Assembly: GCF_017832355.1 (NCBI RefSeq)
Contig: NZ_JAFIBY010000002.1
Location: forward strand, 1 to 64,000
Direction of reading: 5' to 3'
Source: Serratia sp. PL17
GTDB lineage: Bacteria; Pseudomonadota; Gammaproteobacteria; Enterobacterales; Enterobacteriaceae
DNA length: 64,000 nt
A program made the translations under genes and the position numbers. A model generated the notes under the pieces. It was not told the DNA's origin, made no database searches, and saw only the letters and a list, made by a program, of their open reading frames with translations. How positions within the stretch are numbered: the first letter of the stretch is position 1; every line of letters starts with the position of its first letter. This document shows, in pieces, positions 20,377 to 30,814 of this stretch.

Positions 20377-20508
20377 ATGCTGAAGAAAAGTATTATCGCG
20401 ATTTTCTCTTTGATGATTTTGACCTCATTGACCGCATGCAATACCACTCAAGGTGTGGGCGAAGATATTCAGGCTGGCGGTAAGGCCATCCAGCGTAGTG
20501 CGCAATAG
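20377..20508 (+). CDS. ecnB: Entericidin B
   Basis: This 43-residue lipoprotein ([21 protein letters not shown]...) has lipobox LTAC at Cys21 and the mature peptide [22 protein letters not shown]. In E. coli ecnB is induced by RpoS in stationary phase and promotes lysis. AAGGAC precedes the ATG, and the 122-base gap from ecnA suggests its own promoter. A hairpin at 20526-20554 follows. Confidence 0.93.
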   Translation: MLKKSIIAIFSLMILTSLTACNTTQGVGEDIQAGGKAIQRSAQ

Positions 20509-20525
20509 CCCGCATTCCTGATCCT

Positions 20526-20554
20526 GGTGGTATTTCCCACGGTGGAATACCACC
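20526..20554 (+). terminator. Hairpin after ecnB
   Basis: GGTGGTATT and AATACCACC pair around TCCCACGGTGG, 18 bases past the ecnB stop. No T tract follows, so it may stabilise the mRNA end rather than terminate. Confidence 0.5.
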
Positions 20555-20640
20555 GCATCGTCAAACCTGCTTGCCTGCCCGTTTACGGGCCTGATATCCT
20601 GCCTCTGGCGGCTCTTCTTGCCCGCAATTCATCATCAAAC

Positions 20641-20696
20641 TGAACGGGACGACCCGTTTACGTGCCATTGTTCGGGGACGACCCCACTTATGGAGG
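20641..20696 (+). promoter_or_regulatory. Guanidine-II (mini-ykkC) riboswitch
   Basis: Two small hairpins with identical ACGA loops stand in tandem: AACGGG-ACGA-CCCGTT (20643-20658) and GGGG-ACGA-CCCC (20674-20685), joined by a 15-base linker. This is the diagnostic pattern of the mini-ykkC motif, which binds free guanidinium in the two loops. The ribosome site GGAGG (20692-20696) comes seven bases after the second hairpin, fitting the known translational control. The downstream gene gdx exports guanidinium. Confidence 0.95.
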
Positions 20697-20703
20697 CCGT
20701 CTC

Positions 20704-21021
20704 ATGGCTTGGATTATTTTACTTATCGCGGGTTTACTTGAAGTTGTGTGGGCTATAGGCCTGAAATACACCCATGGATTTACCCGCCTGACGCCGAGCA
20801 TCATTACCGTTGTCGCTATGGTGGTCAGTATGGTGCTGTTGGCGAACGCGATGAAAACGCTACCTGCGGGCACCGCTTATGCCGTCTGGACGGGCATCGG
20901 CGCTGTAGGGGCAGCAATTATGGGGATGGTATTGCTGGGTGAGTCGACCAATATCGCGCGCATTATCAGCCTGTGCCTGATCGTTGTCGGCATACTTGGG
21001 TTGAAGTTCAGCAGTCACTGA
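20704..21021 (+). CDS. gdx: Guanidinium exporter Gdx (SugE)
   Basis: Gdx is a four-helix small multidrug resistance protein that exports guanidinium in exchange for protons. It has 105 residues from the ATG at 20704 ([22 protein letters not shown]). The essential glutamate in the first helix (LLEVVWA, Glu13) is present, with the Gdx-type sequence [18 protein letters not shown] (about 53-70). Its last 7 bases overlap the end of the convergent blc gene. It is controlled by the guanidine-II riboswitch directly upstream. Confidence 0.97.
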   Translation: MAWIILLIAGLLEVVWAIGLKYTHGFTRLTPSIITVVAMVVSMVLLANAMKTLPAGTAYAVWTGIGAVGAAIMGMVLLGESTNIARIISLCLIVVGILGLKFSSH

Positions 21022-21548
21022 TGTTGCTGTTGTTTCACCCAGATTAGCTTATCCGTATCAAAGCCGTTGTTTTTCGCGGTTTGTACTAATCTGTCGCGCG
21101 TGGCGGTGTCCAGTGTCGGCGTGCGCGACAGTATCCACAAATACCCCCGGTTTGGGCCGCATACCAGGGCGTAGCGGTAATTCGCATCCAGCTCAATCAC
21201 GTTATATCCACCGTAGAAAGGCCCAAAAAAGGACACCTTAAGTGCGGCAACCTGCGGTGAACCCGTAAAATAGGCCTTGCCCGTGCTTTCCTGCCATTGT
21301 TGTTTTTGCGAATTAAAACCCCGATTAACCACTTTTAGGCCACCGTCTTCGCGAGGGCTGTAACTGGCGGTAACCTGCTCGAGGCCCCGTTCAAAACGGT
21401 GATCAAAGCGAGCGATTTCATACCAGGTACCGAGGTAGCGTTGGCTGTCGAAATCATTCACTACTTTGATATCCTGCGGAGGGGAAACGCTGCACGCGGC
21501 GGAAAGGAAGGCGGGAATAATCGTGCATAGCTTTGACCGAAGACGCAT
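21015..21548 (-). CDS. blc: Outer-membrane lipoprotein Blc (bacterial lipocalin)
   Basis: Blc is a lipocalin of 177 residues that binds lysophospholipids and fatty acids at the outer membrane. The signal ends in a lipobox with SAAC (Cys19). The lipocalin motif [16 protein letters not shown] (about 41-56) and the second conserved region [19 protein letters not shown] (about 124-142) are present. CAGGAG precedes the ATG. It lies convergent to gdx, tail overlapping, and downstream of frd. E. coli has ampC between blc and frdD; here it is absent. Confidence 0.95.
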   Translation of the reverse strand: MRLRSKLCTIIPAFLSAACSVSPPQDIKVVNDFDSQRYLGTWYEIARFDHRFERGLEQVTASYSPREDGGLKVVNRGFNSQKQQWQESTGKAYFTGSPQVAALKVSFFGPFYGGYNVIELDANYRYALVCGPNRGYLWILSRTPTLDTATRDRLVQTAKNNGFDTDKLIWVKQQQHQ

Positions 21549-21599
21549 GGGTTACTCCTGTTTACCTGATGTGAATAAACAGTGTAGCCGAAAGGCAAA

Positions 21600-21629
21600 G
21601 CTGGCGGCCAATAAGCGTTGGCCGCCAGC
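21600..21629 (-). terminator. frdABCD terminator
   Basis: GCTGGCGGCCAA and TTGGCCGCCAGC form a 12 bp GC-rich stem around a TAAGCG loop, six bases after the frdD stop, followed on the minus strand by TTTGCC. Confidence 0.75.
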
Positions 21630-21635
21630 GGTGTT

Positions 21636-21995
21636 TTATAGCGTTACTACGCCGATAACGGTGACGACGCTGAGGATAGCTGCCAGGCCATAGAACACCC
21701 ATTTACCTGCCGGCACGTGGATTTTCAAATCGTGCATCGCATGATGGATACGATGCAGACCGCACCACAGTGGCAGGATGATCATCAGCAGCAGGAACAA
21801 GCGGCCGATCAGGCTTTGACAGAAAGCCAGCACGCGGTCATAGCCTAATGCATCGCCGGGGAACCACCCCAGCGGCAGCAGAATGCCGACCAGCAGTACG
21901 ATAGCGGGCGCGATGATCGCCCCCCACATGCCGCCAGCGCCGAATAATCCCCAGAAAACCGGTTCGTCTGAGCGTTTAGGTGCTTGATTTATCAT
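21636..21995 (-). CDS. frdD: Fumarate reductase membrane anchor FrdD
   Basis: FrdD is one of two membrane subunits that anchor the enzyme and form the menaquinol sites. The 119 residues equal E. coli FrdD and hold three hydrophobic helices (about 20-42, 62-82, 98-118). [18 protein letters not shown] (about 76-93) is the conserved histidine-rich turn. It is the last gene of the operon, 12 bases after frdC. Confidence 0.97.
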   Translation of the reverse strand: MINQAPKRSDEPVFWGLFGAGGMWGAIIAPAIVLLVGILLPLGWFPGDALGYDRVLAFCQSLIGRLFLLLMIILPLWCGLHRIHHAMHDLKIHVPAGKWVFYGLAAILSVVTVIGVVTL

Positions 21996-22007
21996 GTTTC
22001 CTCCGGA

Positions 22008-22400
22008 TTACAGCAAGGCCACGGCCAGGATGACCACGCTGGCGAGCAGCGTTACTGCCCACAGCGCTTTGACGATAGGCCCAGGACCCATTTTCTCGCT
22101 GTTGACCACGATATTGGCGGCTTTCGGTGCCAAGTCGAACCAGGTTTTGGTATGCAGCAGTGCGGCCAGCAGGGCGATGATGTTAATCAGCAGCACCAGT
22201 GGGTTTTGCAGGAAACCGACGAAACCTGCCCAACTATCCGCTCCACCTTTCAGTGCAAAAACGCCGTAGATCAGCACGATACTGAACCAGACTGCCGGTA
22301 CTGAAGTCCCTTCACGCAGCATATAGAAACGGTAAAAGCCGAGTTTTTGCCACCAGGTCGGCGTCATGGTGCGCACATAGGGCTTACGTTGTGTAGTCAT
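22008..22400 (-). CDS. frdC: Fumarate reductase membrane anchor FrdC
   Basis: The 130-residue membrane subunit begins [20 protein letters not shown], typical of FrdC, followed by three helices. It contains Glu29 ([10 protein letters not shown]), a residue important for quinol oxidation in E. coli. It lies 15 bases after frdB and 12 before frdD. Confidence 0.97.
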   Translation of the reverse strand: MTTQRKPYVRTMTPTWWQKLGFYRFYMLREGTSVPAVWFSIVLIYGVFALKGGADSWAGFVGFLQNPLVLLINIIALLAALLHTKTWFDLAPKAANIVVNSEKMGPGPIVKALWAVTLLASVVILAVALL

Positions 22401-22415
22401 TGCTGTTTATCTCCC

Positions 22416-23150
22416 TTATTGCGGCTTCAGCATGGCGATCATGAAGTCTTTGGCGCTTTCTACCTTGCCTTGCTGAATCGCAGCGGCTGGATCAACGTGC
22501 TTCGGACAGACTTCAGAACAATAGCCAACAAAGGTACAGCTCCATACGCCGTTCTGGCCGTTGAGCTGCGCCATGCGCTGTTTCTGGCCGTGGTCGCGGT
22601 TATCCAGGTTATAGCGATGCGCCAGAGTAATCGCCGCAGGGCCAATAAACTCTGGGTTCAGGCCGAATTGCGGACAAGCGGCGTAACACAAACCGCAGTT
22701 GATGCAGCCAGAGAACTGGTGATACTTGGCCATCTGCGCAGGGGTTTGTGCGTTAGGGCCATCTTCCGGTTTGCGGTTATTGCCGATGATATAAGGCTTA
22801 ATGGCTTCCAGACTTTCGATAAAGTGAGTCATATCGACCACCAAATCACGTTCAATCGGGAAGTTACCCAAGGCCTCTACTTTCATACCGTCGGTGTATT
22901 CGCGCAGGAAGGTTTTACAGGCCAATTTCGGAACCCGGTTGACCATCATGCCGCACGAACCGCAAATCGCCATGCGGCATGACCAGCGGTAGGACAGGTC
23001 GGGCGCCAGGTTATCCTTGATATAGCCCAGCGCATCGAGCAGCGAGGTTTGTTCGTCATAAGGGACTGCAAAGGTTTCGAAATGCGGTTCGGCATCGCGT
23101 TCAGGGTTATAGCGCATGACCTCGATTTTCAGGGTCTTCATCTCAGCCAT
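22416..23150 (-). CDS. frdB: Fumarate reductase iron-sulfur subunit FrdB
   Basis: FrdB relays electrons from menaquinol to the flavin of FrdA through three clusters. The [2Fe-2S] ligands are in [11 protein letters not shown] ... KLAC (about 57-77), and the [4Fe-4S] and [3Fe-4S] ligands in [12 protein letters not shown] (about 148-159) and [16 protein letters not shown] (about 204-219). I chose the ATG at 23150 ([17 protein letters not shown]), which overlaps the frdA stop by 8 bases and gives 244 residues, the E. coli length; an upstream in-frame ATG inside frdA is not credible. Confidence 0.97.
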   Translation of the reverse strand: MAEMKTLKIEVMRYNPERDAEPHFETFAVPYDEQTSLLDALGYIKDNLAPDLSYRWSCRMAICGSCGMMVNRVPKLACKTFLREYTDGMKVEALGNFPIERDLVVDMTHFIESLEAIKPYIIGNNRKPEDGPNAQTPAQMAKYHQFSGCINCGLCYAACPQFGLNPEFIGPAAITLAHRYNLDNRDHGQKQRMAQLNGQNGVWSCTFVGYCSEVCPKHVDPAAAIQQGKVESAKDFMIAMLKPQ

Positions 23151-24939
23151 TTGCCTGCTCCTTATCCTTTTTATCCTGTGCTTCGGCTTCAGCACCGTAC
23201 ACGCGTTTGGCCGGTGGCAGTTTGGTGATCTTCACGTCGCTGTATTCCAGGCGTGGTGCGCCGTTCGGGTTATGGAACGCTAAGGTATGCTTCAGGAAAT
23301 TCACGTCGTCACGTTCGGTACAGCCTTCATCCAGGCGCTGGTGAGCACCGCGGGACTCTTTGCGGTTCAGGGCAGAGTGTGCCATGCATTCTGCGACGTC
23401 CAGCCCGTAACCCAGCTCGATGGTGTACAGCAAATCGGTATTGAACACGCTGGAACTGTCGGTGATTTTTACGCGTTTGAAACGTTCTTTCAGCTCAGCC
23501 AGCTTATCGACAGTCTTTTGCATCAACTCTGGCGTGCGGTAAATGCCGCAGCCTTCTTCCATCGACATGCCCATTTCGTCGCGGATTTTGGCCCAGTTCT
23601 CGTTACCTTCCTGTTTCATCAGGTTGCTCAGACGGGTCTCGACGTCGCGGCCCTGTGCATCCAGAGCACTGCCGTTGGCCGGGCCGCTTTCCAATGCCCG
23701 ACGTGCGGCGTGCTCACCGGCGACTCGGCCAAACACCACTAATTCTGCCAGTGAGTTGGAACCCAGTCGGTTGGCGCCGTGCAGACCGACAGACGAACAT
23801 TCGCCAACGGCAAACAGCCCCTTGATGCGTGTCTCACAGTTTTGGTCGGTCTCAATACCCCCCATGGTGTAGTGCGCGGTCGGACGAACCGGAATGGGGT
23901 CTTTCACCGGATCCACGCCGACATAGGCTTTGGCCAGTTCACAAATAAACGGCAGGCGTTCGAGCAGTTTCTTTTCCCCCAAATGGCGCAGGTCGAGATA
24001 GACCACGTCACCACGAGGTGTCGGGATGGTGCGGCCGGCACGCCATTCGTGCCAGAAGGCCTGAGAAACTTTGTCGCGCGGGCCCAGTTCCATGTATTTA
24101 TTCTTCGGTTCGCCCAGCGGGGTTTCTGGCCCCATGCCGTAGTCTTGCAGATAGCGATAGCCGTCTTTGTTCACCAGAATGCCGCCTTCACCACGGCAAC
24201 CTTCAGTCATCAGAATGCCGGAGCCTGGCAAACCGGTCGGGTGATATTGGACGAATTCCATATCGCGCAGCGGTATGCCGTGATGGAACGCCATACCCAT
24301 GCCATCACCGGTAACGATGCCGCCGTTGGTGTTGTAGCGGTATACGCGTCCAGCACCGCCGGTAGCCATGATCACCGCATTGGCACGGATCTGCACGCGG
24401 GTGCCTTCCATCATGTTCATCGCTATCAAACCACGGGCCTGACCGTCATCCACCAGAATATCCAGCACAAAGTGCTCGTCAAAACGCTGGATTTGCGGGT
24501 ATTTGAGTGACGTCTGGAACAGGGTATGCAGCATATGGAAGCCGGTTTTGTCGGCGGCGAACCAGGTACGTTCAATCTTCATGCCGCCGAAGCGACGCAC
24601 GTTGACTGAACCGTCTGGTTTGCGGCTCCACGGGCAACCCCACTGTTCAAGTTGGATCATTTCACGTGGGCAGTTGTGAACGAAATGGTCGACTACGTCC
24701 TGTTCACACAACCAGTCGCCACCGGCAACGGTGTCGTTAAAGTGGTAGTCAAAGGTATCGTGATCCTGAGTAACGGCGGCGGAGCCCCCTTCGGCGGCCA
24801 CGGTATGGCTGCGCATCGGGTAAACTTTAGAGATCAGCGCGATTTTCAGTTGGGGATTGGCTTCCGCTGCGGCTATTGCTGCACGTAAACCAGCACCCCC
24901 GGCCCCAATAATGGCAAGATCGGCGTTAAAGGTTTGCAC
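23143..24939 (-). CDS. frdA: Fumarate reductase flavoprotein FrdA
   Basis: FrdA is the catalytic subunit that reduces fumarate to succinate during anaerobic respiration. The 598 residues begin [21 protein letters not shown] with the FAD-binding GxGGAG. The covalent flavin histidine lies in [10 protein letters not shown] (about 44). The active-site region includes [11 protein letters not shown] (about 350-360). It is first of frdABCD. The pathway links to DcuA and AspA in the same window: aspartate import, deamination to fumarate and reduction. Confidence 0.98.
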   Translation of the reverse strand: MQTFNADLAIIGAGGAGLRAAIAAAEANPQLKIALISKVYPMRSHTVAAEGGSAAVTQDHDTFDYHFNDTVAGGDWLCEQDVVDHFVHNCPREMIQLEQWGCPWSRKPDGSVNVRRFGGMKIERTWFAADKTGFHMLHTLFQTSLKYPQIQRFDEHFVLDILVDDGQARGLIAMNMMEGTRVQIRANAVIMATGGAGRVYRYNTNGGIVTGDGMGMAFHHGIPLRDMEFVQYHPTGLPGSGILMTEGCRGEGGILVNKDGYRYLQDYGMGPETPLGEPKNKYMELGPRDKVSQAFWHEWRAGRTIPTPRGDVVYLDLRHLGEKKLLERLPFICELAKAYVGVDPVKDPIPVRPTAHYTMGGIETDQNCETRIKGLFAVGECSSVGLHGANRLGSNSLAELVVFGRVAGEHAARRALESGPANGSALDAQGRDVETRLSNLMKQEGNENWAKIRDEMGMSMEEGCGIYRTPELMQKTVDKLAELKERFKRVKITDSSSVFNTDLLYTIELGYGLDVAECMAHSALNRKESRGAHQRLDEGCTERDDVNFLKHTLAFHNPNGAPRLEYSDVKITKLPPAKRVYGAEAEAQDKKDKEQANG

Positions 24940-25324
24940 TGCATTCCTCCAATATTCTTGTTAAGAACGGCAAATTAAATATCTATGCTTAATATTTATA
25001 AAAATTCTTCGGGTGCTAACTAATTGAGTTCATTGTCGTTGCATAAAGACTAAGGATAGATATCTCCCACCAATAATGTGGAATTAACTATACCTAAAGA
25101 TAAGTAGAAGAAATTTGATGTGATCGATTGTTTTGCCTTTTAACTCGAAGCCGGAAGGATAATTGCCTGCAAGGGGTATTTAACGTTTATTCACCTTTTA
25201 TTAACCTTTCTGCTAATTATTTATTAGGAAATACCGCCATTAAAGGCGCCGGGCTGTTAAGAATTTGTTTGCATGCCTGGATACGAGTAGACTGCATCCC
25301 CTGTTTGATTTCGGAGTAATTACC
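24940..25324. other. frdA/epmA divergent intergenic region
   Basis: The 385 bases hold no gene and are AT-rich (about 24960-25250), as expected for control DNA of the frd operon. A TTGAT half-site at 25115-25119 could be part of an FNR box, but the second half is one base out of register, so I do not call it. A ribosome site (GGAGTAATTACC) precedes epmA. Confidence 0.6.
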
Positions 25325-26302
25325 ATGAGCGAAACGGCAAGCTGGCAGCCAAGTGCACCCATCGCCAATTTGTTGAAACGCGCAGCGATCCTGACTGAGA
25401 TCCGGCGTTTCTTCGCCGATCGTGGCGTATTAGAAGTTGAAACGCCAACCATGAGCCAGGCGACGGTCACCGATATCCACCTGTTCCCGTTCCAGACTCG
25501 CTTTGTCGGACCCGGTGCCGCGGATGGCCTGACGCTGTACATGATGACCAGCCCGGAATACCACATGAAACGGTTGTTGGCGGCAGGCAGCGGACCGATC
25601 TATCAGATGGGGCGCAGTTTCCGTAATGAAGAAGCGGGCCGGCACCACAACCCGGAATTCACCATGCTGGAGTGGTACCGTCCGCATTACGACATGTACC
25701 GGCTGATGAATGAAGTGGACGATCTGTTGCAGCAGGTATTGGATTGCGACAGCGCGGAGACGCTGTCGTATCAGCAGGCTTTCTTGCGCCATCTGGATAT
25801 CGATCCGTTGTCGGCGGAGAAAGTCCAGCTGCGTGAAGCGGCAGCCAAGCTCGATCTGAGCAACATCGCCGATACTGAAGAAGATCGCGACACGCTGCTG
25901 CAACTGTTGTTCACCGTGGGTGTGGAACCGCACATCGGCCGTGATAAACCGGCATTCGTTTATCATTTCCCGGCCAGCCAGGCATCGTTGGCGGAAATCA
26001 GTACTGAAGATCACCGGGTGGCGGAACGTTTCGAGGTCTATTTCAAAGGGATTGAGCTGGCGAATGGTTTCCGTGAACTGACCGACAGCCGTGAACAGCG
26101 TCAGCGTTTTGATCAGGACAATCGCAAGCGTGCGGAACGTGGTTTGCCGCAGCATCCGATTGATAACAATTTATTGGACGCTTTGCAGCATGGTATGCCG
26201 GAATGTTCTGGTGTGGCCCTGGGGGTTGACCGGCTGGTAATGCTAGCGCTGGGGGCAGAAAGCCTGAGCGACGTGTTGGCCTTCCCGGTTGGGCGCGCGT
26301 AA
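25325..26302 (+). CDS. epmA: EF-P lysine ligase EpmA (PoxA/GenX)
   Basis: EpmA is a class II lysyl-tRNA synthetase paralogue without an anticodon domain. It activates (R)-beta-lysine made by EpmB and attaches it to Lys34 of EF-P. The ATG at 25325 gives 325 residues, the E. coli length, starting [20 protein letters not shown]. Motif 2 ([20 protein letters not shown], about 100-119) and motif 3 ([12 protein letters not shown], about 298-309) are visible. All three EF-P genes thus occur within 7 kb. Confidence 0.97.
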   Translation: MSETASWQPSAPIANLLKRAAILTEIRRFFADRGVLEVETPTMSQATVTDIHLFPFQTRFVGPGAADGLTLYMMTSPEYHMKRLLAAGSGPIYQMGRSFRNEEAGRHHNPEFTMLEWYRPHYDMYRLMNEVDDLLQQVLDCDSAETLSYQQAFLRHLDIDPLSAEKVQLREAAAKLDLSNIADTEEDRDTLLQLLFTVGVEPHIGRDKPAFVYHFPASQASLAEISTEDHRVAERFEVYFKGIELANGFRELTDSREQRQRFDQDNRKRAERGLPQHPIDNNLLDALQHGMPECSGVALGVDRLVMLALGAESLSDVLAFPVGRA

Positions 26303-26305
26303 GCG

Positions 26306-26420
26306 TATCTCTGTCGTCTTTCACGCCGCAGCGTTCAGACAGATTTATCGCTCCCCCCACTGACTTACTGAAGTAAGTCAGTGGGGGGAGCTGGCCGCAA
26401 CGTGAAATCCATAGGGTATA
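26306..26420. repeat. ERIC element with a perfect 19 bp central hairpin
   Basis: The 115 bp open TATCTCTGTCGTC, pass through CGCAGCGTT, and end GCAACGTGAAATCCATAGGGTATA, matching both ends of the ERIC consensus with reduced arms. At 26350-26391 the centre is a perfect inverted repeat: GCTCCCCCCACTGACTTAC, a TGAA loop, then its exact complement. It sits between convergent epmA and mscM. Confidence 0.82.
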
Positions 26421-26430
26421 TTGTGGTGAT

Positions 26431-26469
26431 AAAAGGGTTCGGTGTTGCATTGCACGCCGAACCCTTTTT
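26431..26469. terminator. Bidirectional terminator between epmA and mscM
   Basis: AAAAGGGTTCGG and CCGAACCCTTTT form a long stem with an inner TGCATTGCA palindrome. T tracts on both strands serve the two convergent genes. Confidence 0.88.
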
Positions 26470-26480
26470 GCATGCTGAGG

Positions 26481-29400
26481 TTACAAACTGCCCGATTCGC
26501 GTTTGGTGTTAGGCGCCGGCGTGGAAGGCGGCGTGCGACCGTTGCTGGTCAAGCGGGATAGCGTTTCGCTGCGCACCTGGAACGGCGGGTATGGCAGCGT
26601 AATGCCATGCTCGCGGTAACCGGACAGGATCAACTGATGGATCTCGTGACGCAGCGGCATGCGGTGGCCCATTTCTGCGGCATAGATACGCAGTTCAAAG
26701 ATCTGGATGCCTTGCTGTAGATCGACCAGATAGACTTCAGGCGCCGGGTTATCCAGCACCAGTGAGCAGCGCTCTGCGGCGTTGGTCAGGATCTTGGTCA
26801 CTTCTTCACTGTTGGCATCCGCAGGTGCCGGCACGGTCAGTACCACACGGGTCAGGTTGTCCGACAGCGACCAGTTGATAAACTGTTCAGTGATGAATGC
26901 CTTGTTAGGCACGATGATCTCTTTGCGATCCCAATCTGAAATTGTCGTGGCACGGGTGTTAATCTTGGTCACGCTGCCGGTCAGATTGCGGATCGTCACG
27001 GTATCGCCGATGCGGATCGGTTTCTCGAACAAAATGATCAGGCCGGAGATAAAGTTAGAGAAGATCTCCTGCATACCAAAGCCCAACCCCACGCTGAGCG
27101 CAGTCACTACCCATTGCAGTTTCGACCACTCGATGCCGATCCAGGCAAAGCTGAGCAATGCGCCGAAAAGCAGCAGCAGATACTTGGTGATGGTGGTGAT
27201 GGCATAGCCAGTGCCCGGTGCCAGATCCAGGTGTTGAAGCACTGCCAGTTCCAACAGCGCTGGCAGGTTACGCACCAGTTGCATGGTGACGATCAGCACC
27301 AGAATGGCGATCAATACCGCACCAAGGGTGATTGGATGCGCGGTATCCACCCCATTGACCGTCGAGCTGACGTTCCACAGGGTGATGTTTTCCAGGAAGC
27401 TAAAGGCGGAATGGATTTCTGACCACAGGACGATCACTGACACCAGCGCGATCATTGTCAGGATCGAACGCACCAACCGTAGGGATTGGGCACTGATGGT
27501 GTCCAGATCGATCTCCGAGTCATCCAGATCCATCGAACCTTCGGTGCTGTTGGGGGCGTGTGAGGTTTCCTCTTCACCACGCGCACGCTGGGCCAGGATA
27601 TCGGCACGGCGCTGCTTGGCGCGGTCGAAGGCGATACGGCGGCGCTGGATAAGCATCCACCGGCGAATAATATGGTAGATCACTAGCAGGAAGAACCAGA
27701 TTGCGACGGAGGTTTCCAATCGTGCCAGCAGCGCCTGCGACGTGGTCAGGTACCCGACGGCGGAGGCGAGCGCCGCCAACACCGGTGCTGACAACAGCAG
27801 CCCCCAGAGTGCGGTGTTGATGATGTTCTCACCGGAGCCTTTCTTGTCCAGATACAGCGGAATGCCGGCACGTTTCAGGCTGTTGGTGACGATAGCCAGC
27901 GCTAAACACAGCAGGATAAAGCACAGCCGGCCAAGGGTATTGGCAAATTCGCGTTCTTTCAGGCTGTCGAAGGTGATCAGGGCCATGATCAGCGGCACGA
28001 TCAGCCAGATCGACATTTTGTAGTAGCGCATGGCGCGTGAAACTTGCTTCGCCGGCCAGCGGAAATGCACGATGAATAGCCCTTGCGGGTGGGCAAACGC
28101 GGCGCAAATCATACATACCCAGAGGATTGGCAGTGTGGCCGTCACCCCTTTGCCGATCGCTTCTGCGACCGGATAATTCCAGGCGCTTTGCAGGCCAAAC
28201 CCGAGTGCTGCCCAGAGTACAGGTAGCGGCAGTGCAACCAGAATTGACCAGAATACGGTGCGTACGGTCAGGAAAAATTCGTCTTGGGTGACCTTACCAA
28301 CTCGGCTGCTGGCCCGAGCCAGGAAGTCGTGGTAGTGCTTACGGGAACTGATGCTGAAAATGACCAGCAGCAGAGCGCCAAAGATGGGGATCAGTGTTTC
28401 GCGGCTGGTTACCATCATCATAAAGGCGCCGCCCAGCTGCGATAACGTATCCAGCGACAGCAAGAGCGTAAGATCGTGCGCCACGTTAATCGGGTAGGAC
28501 AGGGTGATCGGATTAACATCCGGGACCCAGAACAGATAGCGGTGCGTGGCGTCCTTGATTTCGTTCAGCGCCTCGATCAACTGGGTATTTGCTACTTTAA
28601 GCTTGGTCAGTTCGAGGATTTGAGTGTCGCAGCCAGAAAGCAGTGAATTCAGGAGTTCACGTTGGGTACGCAATTGGGCGTCGACAATGCGTCGTTCCGC
28701 GCTGGTCAGTTCACTGCCGTCGTCACGTTTGAATTCTCGCTGAGGCAGCTTCTCCAACTGGCTTTCAAACTGCAGCCGTTGCACGCGCAGTTGGGCCATA
28801 TCGCCATCGAGCTGCTGTGGCTTGGGCATTTCAGGTAGCGTTGCCACCTGAGCGCGCAGGGTTTCGCCGAGTGCCGACGAGGAACCGAGCCATTGCGCCT
28901 GTTCGATAATGGTGCTTAGTGCCTGACGCACCTGCAGCGTTTGGGCGGCGGCCCGTCGTTGTTGGGATGAGATCAGGTCCATACGCTGGGCCTGATTATT
29001 CAACGCGGCAGAAAGCTCGCGGTTAATCTGTAACTGCTGACTGACGCTTTTTGGCAGATCGCCATTTTGTTCGGCGAGTTGCTCTGTCTTTTCCAGCGCC
29101 AGCTCGGCTTCACGTTGCCGCTGTGCGTTGAGGTTATTGCGTAACGCCTGCAGTTGAACGTCAATCTTCTCATGGCGCTTTTTGTAGACTTCTGCGCGCA
29201 TTCGCGCCAGCTCTTGACGGTTGTTGGCGGACAGTTGCGCCAGCTCGAGCTCGTCCACCTTGGCTTTGCGCGCCGCGGCCTCTGCCTGCAATAACGCCAG
29301 CGCTGCTTGCGCATGCGGGGTGGTTGGATTGGCGGGTTGAGCCTGCAGGCGGCGCTGTACTTCCGTCAACGCACGGCGTGCATCGGTCTGCTGCTGTGGC

Positions 29401-29828
29401 AATTGGCCCAGAGAGTCGCTGATCTCTCGCGTACGGTCCTGTTCTTGTTGAAGCAGGCGTGCCTGTTCCAGCAGCAGGCTGCTGGTCTGCAGTATTTGCT
29501 GCTCCAGATCGCTGGCCGGCAGATTATCGCCGTTTGGCAGGATTTTACTGTTTTCCAGCGTTAACTGACGGCGCAGTTCCTGCGTCATCTTGGGGAAGTC
29601 GTCAATTACGCGTTGGTACTGTTCAACGCGCGTTAACGACTCTTTCCGCTCTGACAACCAATTGAGGGCGCTTTGGAGTGCCTCTGTCGTTTCCGCCTGA
29701 TTAGGCGCGCTTTTGTTGCCCTCGGCCTGCTTTAGCTCTTGTTTAATCTGAGCTTCAGTGGGCACCGTAGCGGCCAGCACCGGTTGAGACAGTAAACAAC
29801 CGAGCAATAGCGTGATAATCAGGCGCAC
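26481..29828 (-). CDS. mscM: Miniconductance mechanosensitive channel MscM (YjeP)
   Basis: MscM is a large MscS-superfamily channel that releases solutes on hypo-osmotic shock. It has 1115 residues, close to E. coli YjeP. A signal peptide (about 1-19) precedes a periplasmic helical domain rich in Gln and coiled coils (about 20-450), then several membrane helices (about 450-850). The MscS pore and beta domain follow, with VGLGFGMQEIFSNFISGLIILFEKPIRIGD near 930-960. The GTG at 29828 has AAAGGA nine bases upstream and matches the family N-terminus (RLIITLLLGCLL). Longer in-frame readings would run into psd. The psd stop is 13 bases upstream, an operon. Confidence 0.95.
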   Translation of the reverse strand: MRLIITLLLGCLLSQPVLAATVPTEAQIKQELKQAEGNKSAPNQAETTEALQSALNWLSERKESLTRVEQYQRVIDDFPKMTQELRRQLTLENSKILPNGDNLPASDLEQQILQTSSLLLEQARLLQQEQDRTREISDSLGQLPQQQTDARRALTEVQRRLQAQPANPTTPHAQAALALLQAEAAARKAKVDELELAQLSANNRQELARMRAEVYKKRHEKIDVQLQALRNNLNAQRQREAELALEKTEQLAEQNGDLPKSVSQQLQINRELSAALNNQAQRMDLISSQQRRAAAQTLQVRQALSTIIEQAQWLGSSSALGETLRAQVATLPEMPKPQQLDGDMAQLRVQRLQFESQLEKLPQREFKRDDGSELTSAERRIVDAQLRTQRELLNSLLSGCDTQILELTKLKVANTQLIEALNEIKDATHRYLFWVPDVNPITLSYPINVAHDLTLLLSLDTLSQLGGAFMMMVTSRETLIPIFGALLLVIFSISSRKHYHDFLARASSRVGKVTQDEFFLTVRTVFWSILVALPLPVLWAALGFGLQSAWNYPVAEAIGKGVTATLPILWVCMICAAFAHPQGLFIVHFRWPAKQVSRAMRYYKMSIWLIVPLIMALITFDSLKEREFANTLGRLCFILLCLALAIVTNSLKRAGIPLYLDKKGSGENIINTALWGLLLSAPVLAALASAVGYLTTSQALLARLETSVAIWFFLLVIYHIIRRWMLIQRRRIAFDRAKQRRADILAQRARGEEETSHAPNSTEGSMDLDDSEIDLDTISAQSLRLVRSILTMIALVSVIVLWSEIHSAFSFLENITLWNVSSTVNGVDTAHPITLGAVLIAILVLIVTMQLVRNLPALLELAVLQHLDLAPGTGYAITTITKYLLLLFGALLSFAWIGIEWSKLQWVVTALSVGLGFGMQEIFSNFISGLIILFEKPIRIGDTVTIRNLTGSVTKINTRATTISDWDRKEIIVPNKAFITEQFINWSLSDNLTRVVLTVPAPADANSEEVTKILTNAAERCSLVLDNPAPEVYLVDLQQGIQIFELRIYAAEMGHRMPLRHEIHQLILSGYREHGITLPYPPFQVRSETLSRLTSNGRTPPSTPAPNTKRESGSL

Positions 29829-29841
29829 AGCGTCAATTCCT

Positions 29842-30738
29842 TTAGATCTGCGGTGATTCAGCGGCGACAGGCGCGGCTGGTATTTCTGCGTAGGCTTCAC
29901 CCATGCGGGTCACGGTGCCGTTATTCAGCTGCGGAGCAAACGCTACGCTGCCTGGTGTAAACAGATTGATGACGGTAGAGCCGAGCTTGAAACGGCCCAT
30001 TTCTTCGCCTTTTTCCAAGGCGATGGCACCTTCTGCGCCCTCTTCGGGATAGGTCCAGCGCTTGATCACGCCTTCGCGTGGTGGCGTTACCGTACCAGCC
30101 CACACCGTTTCGATACTGCCAACGATAGTGGCACCGACCAGAATCTGCACCATTGGCCCGATGGCGGTATCAAATACGCAGATGACACGCTCGTTGCGTG
30201 CGAACAGGTTCGGCACGTTGGCGGCGGTGAGTGGGTTGACGGAAAACAGGTCGCCCGGGACGTAAATCATTTCGCGCAATACGCCAGCGCAAGGCATATG
30301 CACGCGGTGATAATCACGCGGGGCCAGGTAAGTGGTGGCAAACAAGCCGTTGCGGAATGGCTCCGCCAGCATATAGTTACCGGCAAGCAGCGCTTCCAGA
30401 CTGTAGTAATGACCTTTAGCCTGGAAAATTTGATCGTCGTTGATCGGGCCGAGCTGGCTTATCGCACCATCGGCAGGCAGCGCCAACCAGTGGGCGTCGT
30501 CGATGATCGGACGCGCACCGTCACGCAGCGGTCGCACAAAGAAATCGTTAAAAGTGGCATAAGAAGCCAGGTCAGGATTTTTTGCTTCCTGCATGTCCAC
30601 GCGGTAATAGCGGGCGAACGCCTTCAGTACAAGCTGGGTTAGCCAGCCCGCGTTTTTATCCGCACCCCAGCCAGCCAGGCGGGTCAGTGCCAGCTTTGGC
30701 AACCAATACTGCAATTTAATTTTGATGCTATCCAGCAC
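29842..30738 (-). CDS. psd: Phosphatidylserine decarboxylase proenzyme
   Basis: Psd decarboxylates phosphatidylserine to phosphatidylethanolamine at the inner membrane. The 298-residue proenzyme is cleaved at LGST; here Gly253-Ser254, with Ser254 becoming the pyruvoyl cofactor of the small subunit. Other conserved parts are [12 protein letters not shown] (about 69-80) and [10 protein letters not shown] (about 142-151). It lies between rsgA and mscM on one strand; psd and mscM are co-transcribed in E. coli under RpoE and CpxR. Confidence 0.98.
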   Translation of the reverse strand: MLDSIKIKLQYWLPKLALTRLAGWGADKNAGWLTQLVLKAFARYYRVDMQEAKNPDLASYATFNDFFVRPLRDGARPIIDDAHWLALPADGAISQLGPINDDQIFQAKGHYYSLEALLAGNYMLAEPFRNGLFATTYLAPRDYHRVHMPCAGVLREMIYVPGDLFSVNPLTAANVPNLFARNERVICVFDTAIGPMVQILVGATIVGSIETVWAGTVTPPREGVIKRWTYPEEGAEGAIALEKGEEMGRFKLGSTVINLFTPGSVAFAPQLNNGTVTRMGEAYAEIPAAPVAAESPQI

Positions 30739-30814
30739 GTTAACCTCGTAAATCGGGGTAAAAGGGCGCGCATTGTAACTGTGGCTCCGCCACAGTCAAC
30801 GCCGCCCGGTATGA

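Noticed and set aside
21549..21635. An ampC beta-lactamase gene between blc and frdD, as in E. coli
   Set aside because: Only 87 bases with the frd terminator lie here; there is no room for the gene and no remnant.
23779..24510. A 243-codon frame antisense to frdA
   Set aside because: It is a shadow of a well-identified gene; composition is His/Arg/Gln-rich without recognisable domains.
25110..25130. FNR box for the frd operon
   Set aside because: TTGAT is followed by ATCGA after three bases, not by ATCAA after four, so the match is too poor to call.
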